The notes: generated from the sequence alone by a model not told the origin. Positions 50,210 to 59,494 are shown, counted from the stretch's first letter. The stretch is DNA of 64,000 bases from Urbifossiella limnaea (GCF_007747215.1 NZ_CP036273.1:372001-436000); one strand, 5' to 3'. A program made the numbers and translations.

Positions 50210-50683
50210 TCACGCCGGCTTCACCCCGCCGCCCTTGCGGCGGCCGGCGAGCTTCTCGGCGTGGTCCTGCTCGGCGTCCTCGATCGAGTGCGACACCGTC
50301 AGCTTCGTGTCCCGCTTGGCCAGCTCCACCAGCTTGCCGTAGTGCTCGTGCAGCACCCGCACCTCCTCCTCCGTCAGGTCCTCGACGTTGATGAGGCGGT
50401 TGCTCGCCCCCTTCACCGCGGCCACCAGCTCGTTCAGCTTCAGCTGGATGGCCTGGTTGTCCTTGTTCTGCCCGCGCTGGATCAGGAACACCATCAGGAA
50501 CGTGACGATCGTGGTGCCGGTGTTGATGACCAGCTGCCAGGTGTCGGTGAAGCCGAACAGGGGGCCGGTGAGCCCCCACACCACGATGATGCCGACGGCC
50601 AGCGCGAAGGCGTAGGAACTCCCGGTCCACTTGGTGGCCCAGCCCGACATCCGCTCCAGCACGCCCGCCCGCTTGCCGCTCAT
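50210..50683 (-). CDS. Low-affinity iron permease-like membrane protein
   Basis: The 157-residue protein has two membrane helices (SSYAFALAVGIIVVWGLTGPLFGF, TWQLVINTGTTIVTFLMVFLIQ) followed by RGQNKDNQAIQLKLNELVAAVKGASNRLINVEDLTEEEV, the conserved block of the low-affinity Fe(II) permease family (PF04120). A charged C-terminal tail ends it. The family's transport role rests on yeast Fet4-like relatives and is uncertain in bacteria. It converges on the comM 3' part with 16 bases between. Confidence 0.9.
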   Translation of the reverse strand: MSGKRAGVLERMSGWATKWTGSSYAFALAVGIIVVWGLTGPLFGFTDTWQLVINTGTTIVTFLMVFLIQRGQNKDNQAIQLKLNELVAAVKGASNRLINVEDLTEEEVRVLHEHYGKLVELAKRDTKLTVSHSIEDAEQDHAEKLAGRRKGGGVKPA

Positions 50684-50754
50684 CGCCCGCCCCCTGGTTC
50701 GCCCCTACACTTCCGATGCACCGGTGCCGACCAACGATTCGTGGGGGGTAGCCG

Positions 50755-51402
50755 ATGGCCGCCGTCGCCCGCGCCGTCGCGTTCGCCGCGGTCGTCGGCG
50801 GGGTCGTGTTCGCCGCCGCGGGGCGGCTCGACCTGCCGTTCGTGTGGGGGCTCCTCGCCACCCTCGTCGGCTTCTACGTGATCCTGGTGTGGACCGCCGA
50901 CCCCGGCCTGGTGCGCGAGCGGGTGGCCCCCGGCGGGCCGAACCGCGACCGCCTCACGCGGCCGCTGGCGGCGGTGTTCCTCGGCTCGCACTGGCTGCTG
51001 GCCGGCCTCGACGCCCGGCTCGGGTGGAGCCCCGTCCCGTGGGAACTGCGGGCCGCCGGGCTCGCGGGGTACGCGGCGGCCCTGTGCGTGAACCTGTGGG
51101 CGGTGCGCGTCAACCGGTTCTACTCGTCGGCGGTGCGGGTGCAGGCCGACCGCGGGCAGCAGGTCGCCGACGCCGGCCCGTACCGGGTGGTGCGCCACCC
51201 CGGGTACACGGCGACCATCCTCGCCGCGCTCGCCGGCGGGCTGGCGCTCGGGTCGTGGGTGGCGCTGCTACCGGCGCTGGGGTTCGTGGCGCTGTTCGTG
51301 CGGCGGGCGGTGCTCGAAGACCGGATGCTGGTCGCGGAGCTGCCGGGCTACGCCGACTACGCCCGCCGCGTCCGGCGGCGGCTGGTGCCGGGCGTGTTCT
51401 GA
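50755..51402 (+). CDS. ICMT/NnrU-like isoprenylcysteine carboxyl methyltransferase family protein
   Basis: The 215-residue membrane protein has about five helices and a C-terminal catalytic block YRVVRHPGYTATILAALAGGLALGSW, then RRAVLEDRMLVAELPGYADYARRVRRRLVPGVF. This is the "R-H-P-x-Y ... E-D-x-x-L ... Y-x-x-Y" signature of bacterial ICMT-like and phospholipid-methyltransferase-like proteins that bind SAM at the membrane face. The start is ATG at 50755. The substrate is unknown. Confidence 0.88.
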   Translation: MAAVARAVAFAAVVGGVVFAAAGRLDLPFVWGLLATLVGFYVILVWTADPGLVRERVAPGGPNRDRLTRPLAAVFLGSHWLLAGLDARLGWSPVPWELRAAGLAGYAAALCVNLWAVRVNRFYSSAVRVQADRGQQVADAGPYRVVRHPGYTATILAALAGGLALGSWVALLPALGFVALFVRRAVLEDRMLVAELPGYADYARRVRRRLVPGVF

Positions 51403-51403
51403 C

Positions 51404-52666
51404 CTACGCCGCGCGCCGCTCGGCCGGCACCACGCTCAGCGCCGGCGCCTTCGGCTTCGGGTCGAGCTTGGCCCGCAGCCACTCCCGCGCCGGCACCTCC
51501 CAGTAGCGGTACACCCCCAGGCACAGGAAGTGGAGCACCACCACCATGCCGAGGTTGTTGTACGCCACCACGTGCAGCGCCTGGAGCGGCCCCTCGCCGA
51601 AGGTCCGCGGGTGGTACAGGCTCTGCGCCAGCGGGTGGAGCAGGTACAGGCAGTAGCTCATCTCGCCGAGCACGACCATCGGCCGGCACCCGAGCGCCCG
51701 CTGGGCCAGCGACGGCAGCGCCGCCAGCTGGTAGATGATGACGGCGCACAGCGGCGCGTACAGCACGTTCTGCGACGGGAAGAACAGCCACTTCGGGGTC
51801 GGGCCGGCGCCGAACTCCTGCGGCAGGAGCAGGCGGAAGTTCCCGCCGACGAGCGCCACGGCCGCGGCCGTCAGCAGCGCGGCCCCGGCCCACCACCGCG
51901 CCCCGGTCGCCGGCGGCCGGCCGGCGCGGAGGAGGAAGTATTGCCCGGCCAGGGCGCCGATGAGGAACTCGCCGAACCGCATGTACGGGCACAGGTACAG
52001 CTTCCACCACGCCCGGCTCATGTTGAAGTCGGCGTACCCGAACGCCTCGGGCGGGACGCGGCGGTAGACGAGGTACCCGGCGACGAGGTACGCCGCGTAC
52101 ACCGCCGCGACGCCGGCCAGCATCCGCCCCCGGCCGGTGACGAACTTCGCCAGGGGCAGCGCGAATAGCGGGAACACGAGGTAGAAGAACGCCTCCGTGC
52201 TGACGCTCCACGACACCCCGAGGTACCCCTGGCACACCGTCCGCGGGTTGCCGGTCGGGAAGACGGGGACGTGGACCCAGCTGTGCGTCAGCGTCCCCTG
52301 GTAGGCCAGGGTGGTGAGCGTGTCCGCCGGGAAGAGCAGCAGCTCGTTGAAGAACGTGCCGCAGAACGAGAAGCTGACGAGGAGGCAGACGATGTAGACC
52401 GGGTAGATGCGGGCGAACCGGGCGACGGCGTAGCCCCACAGCGTGCGGCCGAACCGCTCCCGGAACGGGGCCGAGTAGTTGTACGCCATCAGGAAGCCGC
52501 TGAGCGTGAAGAACAGCGGCATGCCGACGGCGGACAGGACGCTCAGCTGCGGCCCCCCCAGCGCGGCCGGCAGGTTGTGCCCCATGTGGGCCAACAGCAC
52601 GGTCAGCGCCGCGACGTACCGGAGCCCGGTGAGCGCCTCCAGCCGCGGGCGGGACGACGGGACCAT
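51404..52666 (-). CDS. Acyltransferase 3 (OafA/YrhL-like), copy A
   Basis: The 420-residue membrane O-acyltransferase has about ten hydrophobic segments. The N-terminal block RPRLEALTGLRYVAALTVLLAHMGHNLP (R-x-x-A-x-x-V-x-x-x-H), then GMPLFFTLSGFLMAYNYS and RRFARIYPVY-like ARFARIYPVYIVCLL, are family hallmarks. Such enzymes O-acetylate surface sugars. It is a tandem paralogue of 52682-53947 with long near-identical DNA stretches, including the last ~35 codons. The start is ATG at 52666 with GGAGG upstream. Confidence 0.92.
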   Translation of the reverse strand: MVPSSRPRLEALTGLRYVAALTVLLAHMGHNLPAALGGPQLSVLSAVGMPLFFTLSGFLMAYNYSAPFRERFGRTLWGYAVARFARIYPVYIVCLLVSFSFCGTFFNELLLFPADTLTTLAYQGTLTHSWVHVPVFPTGNPRTVCQGYLGVSWSVSTEAFFYLVFPLFALPLAKFVTGRGRMLAGVAAVYAAYLVAGYLVYRRVPPEAFGYADFNMSRAWWKLYLCPYMRFGEFLIGALAGQYFLLRAGRPPATGARWWAGAALLTAAAVALVGGNFRLLLPQEFGAGPTPKWLFFPSQNVLYAPLCAVIIYQLAALPSLAQRALGCRPMVVLGEMSYCLYLLHPLAQSLYHPRTFGEGPLQALHVVAYNNLGMVVVLHFLCLGVYRYWEVPAREWLRAKLDPKPKAPALSVVPAERRAA

Positions 52667-52681
52667 GCGACGCACCTCCGG

Positions 52682-53947
52682 TTACGCGGCGCGCCGCTCG
52701 GCCGGCACCACGGTCAGCGCCGGCGCCTTCGGCTTCGGGTCGAGCTTGGCCCGCAGCCACTCCCGCGCCGGCACCTCCCAGTAGCGGTACATGCCGAGGC
52801 ACATCAGGTGGAGGCCCACCACCATCGCCAGGTTGTTGTAAAGCACCACGTACTTGTCGGTCATCGGCCCCTCGCCGGCGGCGCGCGGGTAGAACAGGCT
52901 CTGCCCGAGCGGGTGGAGCAGGTACAGGCAGTAGCTCATCTCGCCGAGCACCACCATCGGCCGGCACCCGAGCGCCCGCTGGGCCAGCGACGGCAGCGCC
53001 GCCAACTGGTAGATGATGACCGTACACAGGGGCGCGAACAGCACGCTGTACGCCATCAGCTCCAGCAGCCGCGGCCGCGTCGTCCACCCGAACTTGTCGG
53101 GCCGGTGGACGACGAAGTTCAGCACCAGCAGCAGCGCCGCCGCCCCGGCCAGCAGGCCGGCGCCGGCCCACCACCGCGAGCCGGTCGCCGGCCGCTCCCC
53201 GGCGCGGAGGAGGAAGTACTGCCCGGCGAGCGCGCCGATGAGGAACTCGCCGAACCGCATGTACGGGCTCAGGTACAGCTTCCACCACGCCCGGCTCATG
53301 TTGAAGTTGCCGGCGCCGAACGCCTCGGGCGCAACACGGCGGTACACGAGGTACACGGCGAGGAGGTAGACGGCGTAGACGACCGCGGTGCCGGCGAGCA
53401 TCCGCCCGCGGCCGCTCACGAACTTCGCCAGCGGCAGCGCGAACAGCGGGAACACGAGGTAGAAGAACGCCTCCGTGCTGACGCTCCACGCGACGCCGAG
53501 GTAGCCCTGGCAGACGGTCCGCGGCTTGTGGTCGTCCTGGAACACCGGCACGTGGACCCAGCTGTGGGTGAGCGTCCCCTGGTAGGCCAGGGTCTTGAGC
53601 GTGTCCTCCCGGTGGTCCCGCAGGTCGTGGAAGAAGTTGCCCATGAACGAGAAGCTGAGGAGCAGGCAGGCGACGTACACCGGGTAGATGCGGGCGAACC
53701 GGGCGACGTAGTACGTCCAGAGCGTGCGGCCGAACTTCTGGCGGAACGGGAGCGAGTAGTTGTACGCCATCAGGAAGCCGCTGAGGCAGAAGAACAGCGG
53801 CATGCCGATGCTGGACAGCGCGCCGAGCCACGACTTCCCGAACCCGGCCGGGAGGTTGTGGCTCATGTGGGCCAGCAGCACGCACACGGCGGCGATGTAC
53901 CGCAGGCCGGTGAGCGCTTCCAGCCGCGGCCGCGTCGTCGGGACCAT
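52682..53947 (-). CDS. Acyltransferase 3 (OafA/YrhL-like), copy B
   Basis: The 421-residue paralogue of the neighbouring gene keeps the same landmarks (RPRLEALTGLRYIAAVCVLLAHMSHNLP, GMPLFFCLSGFLMAYNYS, ARFARIYPVYVACLLL, AWSVSTEAFFYLVFPLFALPLAKFV). It differs mainly in a periplasmic loop (FQDDHKPRT against FPTGNPRT) and around residues 270-300. Only 15 bases separate it from copy A, so the two are likely co-transcribed and recently duplicated. The start is ATG at 53947. Confidence 0.92.
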   Translation of the reverse strand: MVPTTRPRLEALTGLRYIAAVCVLLAHMSHNLPAGFGKSWLGALSSIGMPLFFCLSGFLMAYNYSLPFRQKFGRTLWTYYVARFARIYPVYVACLLLSFSFMGNFFHDLRDHREDTLKTLAYQGTLTHSWVHVPVFQDDHKPRTVCQGYLGVAWSVSTEAFFYLVFPLFALPLAKFVSGRGRMLAGTAVVYAVYLLAVYLVYRRVAPEAFGAGNFNMSRAWWKLYLSPYMRFGEFLIGALAGQYFLLRAGERPATGSRWWAGAGLLAGAAALLLVLNFVVHRPDKFGWTTRPRLLELMAYSVLFAPLCTVIIYQLAALPSLAQRALGCRPMVVLGEMSYCLYLLHPLGQSLFYPRAAGEGPMTDKYVVLYNNLAMVVGLHLMCLGMYRYWEVPAREWLRAKLDPKPKAPALTVVPAERRAA

Positions 53948-54085
53948 GCACCACACCTCAAGGCGCCGGGGGCCGTGCTTATCGGCCGCCGCCGCCGCGC
54001 CGTCAACCCCACTCGGCCGGGGTTGACACGGCCGCGCCCGCGGGGGTAAACGGCGCCGTCCCCCCACCCCCCCGAGGACGCGGCG

Positions 54086-54844
54086 ATGAGCTTCTGGACC
54101 GAGGTCAACGACGGCCGCGGGTACGCCCTGGACGCCCTCACCCCGGCCGAGCTGGCCGAGGTCCGCGGCGTCATCACCGACCAGTACCTCGGCCACATCC
54201 GCGGCGCCGCCCCGGAGCTGGCCGAGCAGGCCGCCGCCGTCGGCATCCAGAACTACCACACGCTGCCGATCCCGTTCGACCACGGCTCGTTCTGGGCGAA
54301 GGAGAAGCGCGTGCCGCCCGCCAGCGCCGTGCCGGTGTTCGAGCGGCTCGGCTTCTTCCGCCGCATCCGGGCCGTGCTGCCGTCCGCGGCCGTGTACGCC
54401 GACGACCTGATGTGGCGCGTCGTGCGGCCGAACGCGGCGTCGGACGTCGGGCCGGTTCACGCCGACAAGTGGTTCTGGGACGCCGGCAACGGCAGCATCG
54501 CCGCCGACCAGGAGCGGCTGAAGGTGTGGATCGCGGTGTTCACCGAGCCGGGCAAGAACGGGCTGACGGTGAAGGGCCACTCGCACACGTCGGACCGGTG
54601 GAAGCACCACTTCGAGTTCAAGCACGGGAAGATGAAGCCGGTGCTGGACGAGTCGCCGGAGGAGATCGGCATGGAGCTGCTGCCGCTGGCCCCCGGCGAG
54701 CTGGTGATGTTCCACGACGCGCTGCTGCACGGCGGGGCGCTGAACGTGGGGACGACGTGCCGGGTGAGCATCGAGGTGACGATCACGTACCGGGCCGACG
54801 AGGGCGCCCGGCGGCTGTCCGAGCTGCGCCGCGCCGCGGCGTGA
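54086..54844 (+). CDS. Phytanoyl-CoA dioxygenase (PhyH)-like protein
   Basis: The 252-residue protein has the Fe(II)/2-oxoglutarate facial triad: VGPVHADKWFWD (HxD near residue 125), the distal His in MFHDALLHGGALNVG near residue 215, and Arg for 2-oxoglutarate in CRVSIEVT. The intervening LKVWIAVFTEPGKNGLTVKGHSH matches PhyH-like hydroxylases. It lies beside glycosyl- and methyltransferases, so a hydroxylation step in surface-molecule or natural-product assembly is likely. The start is ATG at 54086. Confidence 0.8.
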   Translation: MSFWTEVNDGRGYALDALTPAELAEVRGVITDQYLGHIRGAAPELAEQAAAVGIQNYHTLPIPFDHGSFWAKEKRVPPASAVPVFERLGFFRRIRAVLPSAAVYADDLMWRVVRPNAASDVGPVHADKWFWDAGNGSIAADQERLKVWIAVFTEPGKNGLTVKGHSHTSDRWKHHFEFKHGKMKPVLDESPEEIGMELLPLAPGELVMFHDALLHGGALNVGTTCRVSIEVTITYRADEGARRLSELRRAAA

Positions 54845-54949
54845 CGCGCAGCCCGCCCAGCTTTCCCCGTTGGGGTTGTCCCGCCCCGGCGGGGTGTGGT
54901 ATCACCCCCCGGCCGCCGGTCCCCCGGCCGCACCTCTACCGGGTACGAC

Positions 54950-56236
54950 ATGCCGGCGCCGAAGCTGTCGGTCATCCTGCCGAACTACAACCACGCGGCC
55001 TACCTGCCGCGGTGCGTCGAGGCCATCCTCGGCCAGTCGTTCCGCGACCTGGAGCTCGTCGTGATCGACGACGCCTCCACCGACAACAGCCGCGACATCC
55101 TCGCCGACTACGCCCGCCGCGACCCCCGCGTCCGCTTCTACCAGAACCCCGAGAACCGCGGCGTCATCGCCACCCTCAACCGCGCGCTCGACCTGAGCCG
55201 CGCCGACTACGTGTTCGGCGCCGCGTCCGACGACTACGTGCTGCCGGGCTACTTCGAGAAGGCGATGGGCCTGTTCGCGGCGAAGCCCGACGCCGGCGTC
55301 GTCGTCGGCCTCGCCGAGTGCCTCGACGACGACGACCGCCTCCGCGTCATCTCCCCCGGCGTCTGGGCCGACGAGACGTGCGTCATGACGCCGCAGGAGG
55401 TCGCCCCGCGGATGACCGCGTGCGGCGTGCCCGGCCCGGTGGTGTGGCGCAAGGCCGCGTTCCTCGAGGCCGGCGGCTACCACGCCGACCTCCGCTGGCA
55501 CGGCGACTGGTTCCCGCTGCAGGTCATCGCCTTCCGCTACGGCGTCGGGTTCATCCCCGAGCGCTGCTCGGTGGTCCGCGAGGTGCCCGAGTCGTACTCG
55601 CAGAACTCGAAGCGGAAGAAGACCCAGCGCGAGGTGCTGCACACGCTGCTGGCCCGCGTCGCGTCGGCCGAGTACCGCGACGTGCTGTGGGGCTTCACCG
55701 CCAGCGGCATCTTCCGCCAGTTCGGCCCCGAGCTGGTCCGCGCCGCGGCGACCTACCCGGACCTGCCCGACGAGCTGCTGCCGCCGCTCCGCGTGACGAC
55801 GCTGGCGCACGCCTCCAACGTGCTGCGCGAGCCCGAGGCCGACGTGCGGGCCGGCCTCGCGGCGATGCTGGCGCGGTACGCCGGCGACGCCTTCCGCCAC
55901 TACGACCAGCTCGGCGGCGTGAAGCGACACGACCCCGAGCCCGTGGTCCGCGCGGCCGCGGCCAAGGCGCGGGTGGCGATCCGCAAGGCGACGCCGGCGC
56001 TGCCGTTCTGGAAGTCGCGGGCGCGGCGGGCGGCGGCGAAGGTCATGCGCACCCTGGACCGCTTCTCGCGGCCGCTGCACCACGCCCGGCTGGAGCGGAT
56101 CGAGCACCACCTGGCGGACCTGATCGACGTGCAGCGGCAACTGCTGGCGCAGAACGACCTGCTGCTACGGATGAAGGTGCGGGAGGAGAAGGCGGCCGCC
56201 GCGCGGCCGGCCGACCGCCCGCGGGCGGCGGCGTAG
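54950..56236 (+). CDS. GT2 family glycosyltransferase
   Basis: The 428-residue enzyme has a GT-A domain: LSVILPNYNHAAYLPRCVEAILGQSFRDLELVVIDDASTDNS, FYQNPENRGVIATLNRALDLSRADYVFGAASDDYVLPGYFEKA (DDY as the DxD-like site), GPVVWRKAAFLEAGGYHADLRWHGDWFPL. A C-terminal helical region follows with coiled-coil tail (RIEHHLADLIDVQRQLLAQNDLLLRMKVREEKAAA). The start is ATG at 54950; the open frame extends upstream to 54896 without a good start. The acceptor is unknown. Confidence 0.9.
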   Translation: MPAPKLSVILPNYNHAAYLPRCVEAILGQSFRDLELVVIDDASTDNSRDILADYARRDPRVRFYQNPENRGVIATLNRALDLSRADYVFGAASDDYVLPGYFEKAMGLFAAKPDAGVVVGLAECLDDDDRLRVISPGVWADETCVMTPQEVAPRMTACGVPGPVVWRKAAFLEAGGYHADLRWHGDWFPLQVIAFRYGVGFIPERCSVVREVPESYSQNSKRKKTQREVLHTLLARVASAEYRDVLWGFTASGIFRQFGPELVRAAATYPDLPDELLPPLRVTTLAHASNVLREPEADVRAGLAAMLARYAGDAFRHYDQLGGVKRHDPEPVVRAAAAKARVAIRKATPALPFWKSRARRAAAKVMRTLDRFSRPLHHARLERIEHHLADLIDVQRQLLAQNDLLLRMKVREEKAAAARPADRPRAAA

Positions 56237-56322
56237 GCCCGGCGCTTCCGCCGGGGTTCCGGCACGCCGATAGACTCGCCGTCAGGTCTCGAAGACTCGA
56301 CCCGATCTACGGAAACACTCGC

Positions 56323-58086
56323 TCACCCCGCCTGCCAGCAGTGGACCGCCGACACCGCCACCTGCCGCGGCCCCGGCGCCGTCGTGAACCGCAGCCGGCA
56401 CCGGCCGCCCGTCCGCACCGCCGCCGCCGCGGGAATCCGCCACTGGGCGTAGTGGTAGTCGCCGCTCTTGCCGATCTCGCGGCCCGCCGCCCGCATCCCG
56501 TTTACCTCCAGCCGGGCCGCGTCGAACCCGGCCTGCGTCTCGACGTGGTGGAAGTAGAAGCGGCACAGGTGGTCCTTCGTCGGGTCGAGCGTCAGGTACA
56601 CGCCCGCCTCGCCGTCCGGCCCCACCCACCGCCACGTCTGCGTGCGGCTCTGACACGCCACGCCCCAGCCCGTCCCCAGGAAGCGCTCGCGCCCGACCTC
56701 GATCTCCACCGTCGGCGTCGGCTGGCCGATGTCGCTCCGCGCGAACGCCGCGTCCAGCGCCGCCTCCGCGGCGCGCGGCTCGCCCGGCATCAACTTCTCG
56801 CACGTGGCCGCGCGTAGCGCCTCGTCGAACCCCCCGGAGCGGTCCGGCGGCGCGGCCGGCAGCCGCTCCTCGGGGATGCCGTACAGCAGGCACTCGAACC
56901 GCGTGTAGCTGTAGTGCCGCACGTAGAACCGGTAGTTCGGCAGCAGGTCCATCAGCAGCCGGGGCATGAGCCACATGTGGTCCGGCGAGTGGTAGATGCA
57001 CACGGCGATCTGGGGGCGGAGCCGCGTCAGCGTGGCGCGCATCCCCGACAGGGCACGCAGGTCGGCGCCCTCGATGTCCATCTTCAGCAGGTCGAGCCGG
57101 TCCAGCTTCCACTCGCCGGCCAGGTCGTCGAGCCGCCGCAGCTGGGCCCGGTGGACCGGCGCGCCGGCGGGGAGCGTGTTGGTCCCGGTGTGCAGCATGC
57201 CGTACTCGTCGGCCTGGAAGGTCAGCTCGTCGGTCTGGTCCCACAACCCGCAGCCGACGTATTCGAGGCCGAGCCGCTTCACGAGCCGCCCGCACGGGCC
57301 GTCCTCGGCGGTCAGCGCCGGGAGCGGGTCGAGGAGGATGTGCCGGCCGACGCCGCGGGTGCCGGCCACCAGGTACGGCACGTCCCACCCGGTGGCGATG
57401 CCGGCGTTGACGATCACGTCGCCGGGCTTCAGGCTCGGCACCTCGACGTACTGCTGCTCGTGGAACACGCGGCCGAGGAAGTGCGTGAGCAGCTCCTCGG
57501 GCCGGCCGTACAGCACCGTCTGGTACGCCTCGCGGCTGGCGGGGTCGGCCAGCGCGGCGGTGACGTCGTGGACGGCGGCCGCGTTGTCGCGCACGAGCTG
57601 CTGGTACGGCAAGAAGTAGTGCTCGGGGTCCCACACGACGGCGTCGCCGTCGAACCGCCTGGCCGCGCCGAAGCGGAGCAGGTGCGGCCGCAGGAGGGCG
57701 ATCTTCCGCGCCACGGGCACGGCCGGGTCCACCAGCTCGGCGACGTGGTCGGGGCAGGTGCGGGCGATTTCGAGGTAACCGACCTCGTCGTTGAACGGGT
57801 TCAGCAGCACCGTGATGCGGCCGGGCGGCACGCCGCGGGCGAGCAGGTCGGTGACGGCGTCGTACCAGTGGTCCGACGACACGACCAGGTCCGCGGCGGC
57901 GGGGACGGTCTGGAGCGGCGCGTCGGCCGGGACGGTGCCGTGGTAGGGGACGTCGGGGGCGAACGGGCGGATGAAGCCGAGCGACTCGGGGACGAAGCCG
58001 GCGTCCCGGACGAGGGCGAACGGCCGGCGCGGGAAGCGGCCGGGGGCGGTGACGAAGGTGACGCCGGAGAGGTCGGTTGGGGTCAT
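56323..58086 (-). CDS. FkbM-family methyltransferase, large form
   Basis: The 587-residue protein has an N-terminal ~200-residue domain of unknown type (VTAPGRFPRRPFALVRDAGFVPESLGFIRP). A central FkbM methyltransferase follows (KPGDVIVNAGIATGWDVPYLVAG, ILLDPLPALTAEDG, KLDRLDLLKMDIEGADLRALSG with the DIEG motif, RPQIAVCIYHSPDHMW), and then a C-terminal beta-sandwich-like domain (GEAGVYLTLDPTKDHLCRFYFHHVETQAGFDAARLEVNG). It probably O-methylates a glycan. The start is ATG at 58086. Confidence 0.88.
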   Translation of the reverse strand: MTPTDLSGVTFVTAPGRFPRRPFALVRDAGFVPESLGFIRPFAPDVPYHGTVPADAPLQTVPAAADLVVSSDHWYDAVTDLLARGVPPGRITVLLNPFNDEVGYLEIARTCPDHVAELVDPAVPVARKIALLRPHLLRFGAARRFDGDAVVWDPEHYFLPYQQLVRDNAAAVHDVTAALADPASREAYQTVLYGRPEELLTHFLGRVFHEQQYVEVPSLKPGDVIVNAGIATGWDVPYLVAGTRGVGRHILLDPLPALTAEDGPCGRLVKRLGLEYVGCGLWDQTDELTFQADEYGMLHTGTNTLPAGAPVHRAQLRRLDDLAGEWKLDRLDLLKMDIEGADLRALSGMRATLTRLRPQIAVCIYHSPDHMWLMPRLLMDLLPNYRFYVRHYSYTRFECLLYGIPEERLPAAPPDRSGGFDEALRAATCEKLMPGEPRAAEAALDAAFARSDIGQPTPTVEIEVGRERFLGTGWGVACQSRTQTWRWVGPDGEAGVYLTLDPTKDHLCRFYFHHVETQAGFDAARLEVNGMRAAGREIGKSGDYHYAQWRIPAAAAVRTGGRCRLRFTTAPGPRQVAVSAVHCWQAG

Positions 58087-58177
58087 GGGCGCGTCCGCAG
58101 TGCGTGGGCGCCCGGTATAGCCGAATCGGGTGCGAGCCGCCAGTCGAGCCGCGGCCCGAACGGCCGGCGACCCGCCC

Positions 58178-59242
58178 TCACGCCCGCCGCGCCGCGAACA
58201 CCTCCACCGTCGTCGCGCGCCACGCCCCGGTCGGCGGCGCGGCCGGTCCGTCCCATTCGTCCACCGCCGTCGCCGCCGGCAGCGCCGCGGCGCCGGGCAC
58301 CGTCTTCCCCGCGTGCCGCAGCACGTTCTCGCCGGCGGCCGGCTCCCGCGCCAGCACCGGGCCGGCGAACACCACCTCGAAGCCGCCGGCGAACGTGCGC
58401 GTCAGCCGGTCGCGGAGGTGCGCCCGCAGCGACAGCCCGCGCAGCGGCCAGTCGCGGCCGAGCTGGCGGGCCGTCAGCGTCAGCCCGAGCAGGGCGCGGT
58501 ACAGCACGCGGAGGCGGTCCGGGTTGTTGCGGAAGTGCATGAACCGCTGCGCCAGCGCGTCCGGGTCGAGGGCCGCGGCGTCGGCCGGGTCGGCGTACGC
58601 CAGCACGTCGGCCGCGAGCGGGTGCCGCGCCGCCGCCCACATCCCCGCGAACCGCGAGTACGCCGCCCACGGCACCGCCAGCACCTCGTCGAAGTCGTCG
58701 GCCGCCGGCAGCAGCGCGCGTTGCGCGTCGGTGAGGGCTTCGAGCACGCCGGGGTCGCGGGCGAAGTTCGGCAGCGGGAACTCGCCGCGGGCGATCAGCT
58801 CGGCGAACGCGCCGCCGGGGCTCGTCGCCAGGTCGAGGACGTGGAGCACGACGCCGCCGGGCCGCAGCACGCGGCGGAACTCGTCGCGCGCCGCGGCCGC
58901 GTCCGGCAGCGCGTCGAGGACGCACAGCCCGAGCACGCCGGCGAGCGCGCCGTCGGCAAACGGCAGCGCCGTGACGGGGGCGAGCGCCACGGCGGCGTCG
59001 GGGTAGTCGGCCCGCAGCACGTCGAGGAACGGGGCGGACGTGTCGGTGTGGGTGGTGTCGGCGGCGCGGTCGGGCGGCAGCCACGCGCGCAGCTGGCCGC
59101 CGCCGGCGCCGACTTCGACGAGCAGCCCCGGGGGAACGAAGCGCGCCACGGCGGCGCGGACGACGCGGGCGGTGAGGGCGTCCCACGGGGCGCGGACGCG
59201 GGCCAGGCGGGCGAGCAGCGCGGGGTCGTGCCAGGGGGTCAT
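58178..59242 (-). CDS. Class I SAM-dependent methyltransferase
   Basis: The 354-residue protein has a Methyltransf_11-type core: LLVEVGAGGGQLRAWLP (motif I), ALAPVTALPFADGALAGVLGLCVLDALPDAAAARDEFRRVLRPGGVVLHVLDLA (motifs II-III). A C-terminal ~170-residue extension (DFDEVLAVPWAAYSRFAGMWAAARHPL, RFMHFRNNPDRLRVLYRALLGLTL) is not recognised. The start is ATG at 59242. It belongs with the neighbouring FkbM and GT2 genes. Confidence 0.88.
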   Translation of the reverse strand: MTPWHDPALLARLARVRAPWDALTARVVRAAVARFVPPGLLVEVGAGGGQLRAWLPPDRAADTTHTDTSAPFLDVLRADYPDAAVALAPVTALPFADGALAGVLGLCVLDALPDAAAARDEFRRVLRPGGVVLHVLDLATSPGGAFAELIARGEFPLPNFARDPGVLEALTDAQRALLPAADDFDEVLAVPWAAYSRFAGMWAAARHPLAADVLAYADPADAAALDPDALAQRFMHFRNNPDRLRVLYRALLGLTLTARQLGRDWPLRGLSLRAHLRDRLTRTFAGGFEVVFAGPVLAREPAAGENVLRHAGKTVPGAAALPAATAVDEWDGPAAPPTGAWRATTVEVFAARRA

Positions 59243-59251
59243 GGGGGCATC

Positions 59252-59430
59252 TTACCGCCGCTCGCGGCGCCGCGGGCGGCACACGGCGAGGACCATCGCC
59301 CGTGCCGGCGGACGAGGGCGGCGAACGCGGCCGGGTCGCGGCGGCCGGCGAACTGGGCCAGCAGCGGCGCGTCGTCCGGGTCGGCCGGGTGCAGCTGCCG
59401 GAGGATCGCCCCCGGCCGGGTCGCGGACAT
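59252..59430 (-). pseudogene. ECF sigma-factor N-terminal remnant
   Basis: From ATG 59430 the frame reads DAPLLAQFAGRRDPAAFAALVRRHGR, the characteristic start of planctomycete ECF sigma-70 factors. It is then frameshifted near 59299: a one-base loss would turn the expected "GPMVLAVCR" into WSSPC, and MVLAVCR indeed continues in the next frame, ending RRRERR. Only about 55 codons remain, next to the methyltransferase start, so it is a decayed gene. Confidence 0.7.
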
Positions 59431-59494
59431 CGTCGCCCCCTCCGCCGTGGTAGTGCCCGGTGGGCGTGTGGCGCGTCACGACGAAAAGACGATT

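Noticed and set aside
51357-53954. An 865-codon minus frame spanning both acyltransferases
   Set aside because: Wrong phase relative to the two acyltransferase-3 genes, whose membrane and active-site motifs are clear.
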